Assembly: GCA_023251005.1 (NCBI GenBank)
Contig: JAHEZR010000027.1
Location: forward strand, 1-10,427
Length of the DNA stretch: 10,427 bases
Direction: 5' to 3'
Source: Ignavibacteriota bacterium
Lineage (GTDB): Bacteria > Bacteroidota > UBA10030 > JAHEZR01
Of the stretch, positions 8,490 through 10,427 are shown one piece after another. The notes under the pieces were generated by a model. It saw only the letters and a list, made by a program, of their open reading frames with translations, did not search any database and was not told the DNA's origin. The position numbers and the translations under genes are program-made. How positions within the stretch are numbered: position 1 is the first letter of the stretch; every line of letters starts with the position of its first letter.

Positions 8490-9326
8490 ATGACTCTCGC
8501 ACAGGAACAGCTGACGAGATATCGTGAAGAAGGCTATCTGAACTACGGCCCGCTCCTCTCCCCAGCGGAGCTCAAACTCCTAAAAGATCACTACATTAAA
8601 GTTTACAGCGATCTCCGCGCAAGGGGGGAACTCCGCAACGTCGCCGTGGAAACAAGCGATGGTCCTGCCGAGGTTTTCTCAAAGCCGGAGAACCTTCAAA
8701 TCCACTACTTGTGTCACCACGATGTAATCGTTCTCTCATTCCTTTACTCGAAGAAACTTCTTGACCTCGTGCAAGATCTTATCGGGAAGGATATCCGGCT
8801 CTTTTTCGAGCAAGGGTTCTGGAAGCCACCACTCCACGGCGCGCCAACAAACTGGCATCAGGATAACGGATATTTTAAGCTACTCGATTCCTCCGCAGGC
8901 GTTGGCTGCTGGATTGCCCTTGACGACGCCACCAAAGACAATGGCTGCATGTGGATTGTCCCGGGAAGTCACCGAGAATCCTACGCACACTATCGTGACA
9001 TGACTACCGACCATTTGCTGCGTACAGATGTCTCTGAGGACATGGAGGTTGCAGTAGAATTGCCCGCAGGCGGATGTATGTTCTTTGAGTTCAGCACACT
9101 CCATCAAACAAAAGCGAACACCGCTGGAACGCATCGTCGAGCTTTGGCAATCCACTTCAGCAAGTCAGACGCCGTTTCCGGTGATTCAGCTTGGCTCTCG
9201 CGTGAAAAGAAATTCATTCCCATACTCAGAGGAAGAGGCTGCACCGGCGGGCTCAACGAGTTCGGAATTTCTCTCGCGGGCCGATGGGAGCAAAAATCGA
9301 TCGGTCAGCCTCGCCCTTCAGCATAA
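8490..9326 (+). CDS. PhyH-family Fe(II)/2-oxoglutarate-dependent oxygenase
   Basis: A 278-residue protein of normal length for phytanoyl-CoA dioxygenase (PhyH) family members. The iron-binding triad is visible: His123 and Asp125 in NWHQDNGYF, and the distal His205 in STLHQTKANT. Arg216 or Arg217, in THRRALAIHF, suits the 2-oxoglutarate carboxylate. The IALDDATKDNGCMWIVPGSH segment at 142-161 is the typical PhyH strand pair before the distal histidine. The family hydroxylates very varied small molecules, so the substrate cannot be given; there is no ectoine or phytanate gene nearby to guide it. No signal peptide is present, so it should be cytosolic. The ATG at 8490 is the only ordinary start in frame between the previous stop and the first helix, but the best SD-like run, AGGAAGGA at 8453-8460, is 29 bases upstream, so initiation looks weak or coupled to the DUF2911 gene. 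Confidence 0.87.
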   Translation: MTLAQEQLTRYREEGYLNYGPLLSPAELKLLKDHYIKVYSDLRARGELRNVAVETSDGPAEVFSKPENLQIHYLCHHDVIVLSFLYSKKLLDLVQDLIGKDIRLFFEQGFWKPPLHGAPTNWHQDNGYFKLLDSSAGVGCWIALDDATKDNGCMWIVPGSHRESYAHYRDMTTDHLLRTDVSEDMEVAVELPAGGCMFFEFSTLHQTKANTAGTHRRALAIHFSKSDAVSGDSAWLSREKKFIPILRGRGCTGGLNEFGISLAGRWEQKSIGQPRPSA

Positions 9327-9374
9327 ACTCCCTCCCTCATTCAAACCTGCATTATCTGCTTTTCTGTTCCACAA

Positions 9375-9521
9375 TGGCAGAGTGTTGCCGAGATGACTGA
9401 TTCTTGCTGAAAAAATTTGCATCTTGGTCTGCCAAAAAGTCCCTTGATTCCTGTAGCCCCCTCCGAGATTTTAAGACTTTACCGATATTGCAGCATTTCT
9501 GGCCACATTCTGCCATTGGCA
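9375..9521. promoter_or_regulatory. Cluster of TGGC/TGCC half-sites upstream of hsp20, possible activator sites
   Basis: The gap after PhyH holds TGGCA at 9375-9379 and TGCC at 9386-9389; TTGG at 9425-9428 near TGCCA at 9430-9434; TGGC at 9500-9503 and TGCC at 9511-9514; and the perfect dyad TGCCA-T-TGGCA at 9511-9521. Two pairs share the form TGGC-N7-TGCC. Such dyads at roughly -30 to -170 from the predicted start could bind an enhancer-binding protein for the sigma-54 promoter. No protein footprint is known; this is an inference from pattern and position. Confidence 0.3.
9400..9411 (+). repeat. 12-base direct repeat, copy 1 (upstream of hsp20)
   Basis: ATTCTTGCTGAA occurs here and again, identical, at 10209-10220 before lon. 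Both copies are preceded by CTGAT, directly overlapping here and just before the repeat in the other copy, and are followed by short A/T-rich runs. The two copies flank hsp20. Confidence 0.5.
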
Positions 9522-9531
9522 CGGTGATTGC
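9517..9531 (+). promoter_or_regulatory. Sigma-54 (RpoN) -24/-12 promoter for hsp20
   Basis: TGGCACG at 9517-9523, four spacer bases and TTGC at 9528-9531 match the RpoN consensus TGGCACG-N4-TTGC at every defined base, with the invariant GG (9518-9519) and GC (9530-9531) ten bases apart. Transcription would start near 9543 and give a leader of about 50 bases to the hsp20 ATG at 9596. It lies in a gap and points at the gene. By established mechanism it would need an ATP-dependent enhancer-binding activator, which is not encoded in the window. Confidence 0.82.
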
Positions 9532-9548
9532 GATACAAGGAGAGTGAA

Positions 9549-9581
9549 ATGATGGTTATCCACCAAAAAACAATTGACTGA
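9549..9581 (+). CDS. Possible 10-codon leader ORF before hsp20
   Basis: ATG-ATG at 9549 opens a frame encoding MMVIHQKTID and ending in TGA at 9579-9581. AAGGAG at 9537-9542, six bases before the ATG, would be an excellent SD, and the TGA shares its last base with the SD of hsp20. The arrangement suggests translational coupling or control of hsp20. However, the predicted sigma-54 start near 9543 would leave the leader's own SD untranscribed, so it would be translated only from another promoter or as an almost leaderless message. It is too short for a coding test. Confidence 0.3.
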   Translation: MMVIHQKTID

Positions 9582-9588
9582 AGGAGGT
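9581..9588 (+). promoter_or_regulatory. Ribosome binding site that fixes the hsp20 start
   Basis: AAGGAGGT is a near-complete Shine-Dalgarno sequence with seven bases to the ATG at 9596. The in-frame GTG at 9587 lies inside this site and so cannot be the start. CACC at 9561-9564 could pair with GGTG at 9586-9589, but four pairs are too few to claim a thermometer. Confidence 0.88.
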
Positions 9589-9595
9589 GTCTGTT

Positions 9596-10075
9596 ATGTC
9601 ACTCATTCGCTGGAACCCAGTTCGAGACCTCATGCCTTGGGGCACCGACCTCTTAAGCGACCTCTCCCATCTCCACCGGGAGATGAACCACATGTTCGAT
9701 CCCTACTTCCGTGGCGGTATCGCGGATGACGGAAGCTTCGGAACATTCTGGAGTCCACCCGTGGAGATCAGGGAACGTGAAGACGCTTACACGGTAGAGG
9801 TAGAGCTCCCTGGCCTGACGAAGGACGATGTGAAGATCACGATGGAGAACGACATCCTTACAATCCGGGGCGAGAAAAATCAGGAGAGTGAGGAGAAGCG
9901 AGGCAACTATCCTCGGTCTGAGCGGGTATATGGATCATTCCTGCGGTCCTTTACCCTGCCCTCATCAGTGAAGAACGATAAGATTGAGGCACAGTACAAG
10001 AACGGAATCCTGACTGTTACGTTGCCGAAGGTCGAGGAATCGAAGCCAAGAACTATCGAAGTCAAGGTAAACTAA
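9596..10075 (+). CDS. Hsp20 / alpha-crystallin family small heat-shock protein
   Basis: A 159-residue protein with the small heat-shock layout. There is a variable N-terminal arm to about residue 50 (MSLIRWNPVRDL, then an amphipathic stretch with HREMNHMFD). The alpha-crystallin domain runs from about 54 to 147, starting SPPVEIRE and including YTVEVELPGLTKDDVKI, ILTIRGEK and the signature GILTVTLPK at 137-145. A short C-terminal tail carries the IEV form of the I-x-I/V anchor at 154-156. Such proteins form oligomers in the cytoplasm and hold unfolding proteins without ATP until refolding chaperones act. The ATG at 9596 is chosen because the preceding GTG overlaps the SD. A perfect sigma-54 promoter and a short leader ORF stand directly upstream, so expression is probably under an RpoN activator and not only a heat-shock sigma factor. 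Lon begins 188 bases downstream. Confidence 0.95.
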   Translation: MSLIRWNPVRDLMPWGTDLLSDLSHLHREMNHMFDPYFRGGIADDGSFGTFWSPPVEIREREDAYTVEVELPGLTKDDVKITMENDILTIRGEKNQESEEKRGNYPRSERVYGSFLRSFTLPSSVKNDKIEAQYKNGILTVTLPKVEESKPRTIEVKVN

Positions 10076-10103
10076 CCGAGGCCTTTACGAATCAAGCATC
10101 GAC

Positions 10104-10141
10104 GGCAGTGGGTTTCGCTGCCCACTTAGTGGGAAGGCGAA
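10104..10141 (+). terminator. Overlapping hairpins after hsp20, possible terminator or lon leader structure
   Basis: Main hairpin: TTCGC (10114-10118) pairs with GCGAA (10137-10141), and CCCAC (10121-10125) pairs with GTGGG (10129-10133) around a TTA loop. Competing folds exist: AGTGGG (10107-10112) with CCCACT (10121-10126), or GGCAG (10104-10108) with CTGCC (10118-10122). A five-T run comes at 10153-10157, about 12 bases past the main stem, farther than in a classic intrinsic terminator. It could attenuate hsp20 transcription before lon. Confidence 0.45.
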
Positions 10142-10208
10142 GCTCAGGGCCGTTTTTGTCATGAGGGAAAGGGTCATCAGTTAGAGTGTTTCGGAAAACC
10201 GTGCTGAT

Positions 10209-10220
10209 ATTCTTGCTGAA
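10209..10220 (+). repeat. 12-base direct repeat, copy 2 (upstream of lon)
   Basis: ATTCTTGCTGAA is identical to 9400-9411. Here it sits 44 bases before the lon start and is preceded by CTGAT at 10204-10208 and followed by a six-T run. It does not align with a recognisable -10 element at 17-base spacing, and it is not a CIRCE or sigma-32 sequence. Confidence 0.5.
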
Positions 10221-10263
10221 TGATTTTTTGAGAAGAGACAGACTATGTTAGGAGAAACGACAA

Positions 10264-10427
10264 GTGACTAGAAAAAAATTGAGTGAGGAAAGTGAACAAA
10301 ATCTTTACGCCGGGGAAAAATCGGAAGTGAGGAGCGTGACTTACATTCCCGAGACTTTGCCGGTGATTCCCCTACGGAATTCAGTCTTCTTCCCGCGGCA
10401 AGTGCTGCCCCTTTCAGTTGGGCGAGA
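10264..10427 (+). CDS. lon: ATP-dependent Lon protease, N-terminal fragment
   Basis: The first 54 residues are present and the gene runs off the right edge. After a charged leader (TRKKLSEESEQ and onward to about residue 30) comes LPVIPLRNSVFFPRQVLPLSVGR-type sequence at 32-54, the characteristic beginning of the LON substrate-binding domain, which normally reads P-L-R-x-x-V-x-F-P-x-x-x-x-P-L-x-V-G-R. A full Lon then has an AAA+ module and a Ser-Lys protease domain that degrades misfolded and regulatory proteins in the cytoplasm. The start is GTG at 10264: AGGAG at 10250-10254 is nine bases upstream and an in-frame TAG at 10249 rules out a longer form. The upstream gene is hsp20, so this is a proteostasis pair. 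Another LON-domain protein lacking the protease is possible from this fragment, but the extended charged N-terminus favours Lon. Confidence 0.82.
   Translation, partial: MTRKKLSEESEQNLYAGEKSEVRSVTYIPETLPVIPLRNSVFFPRQVLPLSVGR

Noticed and set aside
9085..9396. 103-codon open frame overlapping the end of the PhyH gene
   Set aside because: It is a shifted-frame reading of the PhyH coding sequence that runs into the gap, with no SD and no recognisable protein family.
9500..9513. Second sigma-54-like site (TGGC...CTGC), and a third at 9375-9388
   Set aside because: In both the GG and GC dinucleotides are nine bases apart instead of ten, a spacing that RpoN does not tolerate; they are listed as possible activator half-sites instead.
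9587..9595. GTG start for hsp20 adding three residues (MSV)
   Set aside because: The GTG is inside the AAGGAGGT ribosome binding site, whose spacing fits the ATG at 9596.

Overview
The window is bacterial DNA of roughly balanced base composition, with every supported gene on the + strand and short gaps between genes (the longest, 9327-9595, is about 270 bases). The organism cannot be named from the sequence. A GH106-type glycosidase, a heparinase II/III-type lyase, DUF2911 and PhyH proteins together suit an environmental, polysaccharide-degrading heterotroph, for example in the Bacteroidota/Ignavibacteriota or Acidobacteriota range. Strong Shine-Dalgarno sites before several genes and a textbook sigma-54 promoter argue against a typical SD-poor Bacteroidia. 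This placement is an inference.

Layout: (1) 2-2215, 3' part of a heparinase II/III-type polysaccharide lyase gene cut by the left edge. (2) 2353-2646, a small GYD-domain protein. (3) 2756-4135, an MgtE magnesium channel/transporter with all its domains. (4) 4164-7271, a large GH106-like glycoside hydrolase, probably an alpha-L-rhamnosidase, without a signal peptide. (5) 7444-8451, an exported protein made of two tandem DUF2911 domains. (6) 8490-9326, a PhyH-family Fe(II)/2-oxoglutarate oxygenase. (7) 9596-10075, an Hsp20 small heat-shock protein preceded by a perfect -24/-12 promoter and a 10-codon leader ORF. (8) 10264 to the right edge, the start of a Lon protease gene.

The first half looks like part of a carbohydrate-degradation region: a lyase and a probable rhamnosidase would fit breakdown of a rhamnose- and uronate-containing polysaccharide, though GYD and mgtE lie between them and no transporter or regulator for such a pathway is visible. 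The right end is a proteostasis pair (Hsp20 holdase, Lon protease). The most interesting part is non-coding: the hsp20 upstream region carries a sigma-54 promoter, a cluster of TGGCA/TGCCA half-sites and a short leader ORF. A 12-base word is shared with the lon upstream region, and the hsp20-lon gap contains overlapping inverted repeats that cannot all fold at once.

I see no tRNA, rRNA, CRISPR array, insertion sequence or phage gene. The gaps 2216-2352 and 2647-2755 show nothing I can support beyond the ribosome binding sites of the following genes.
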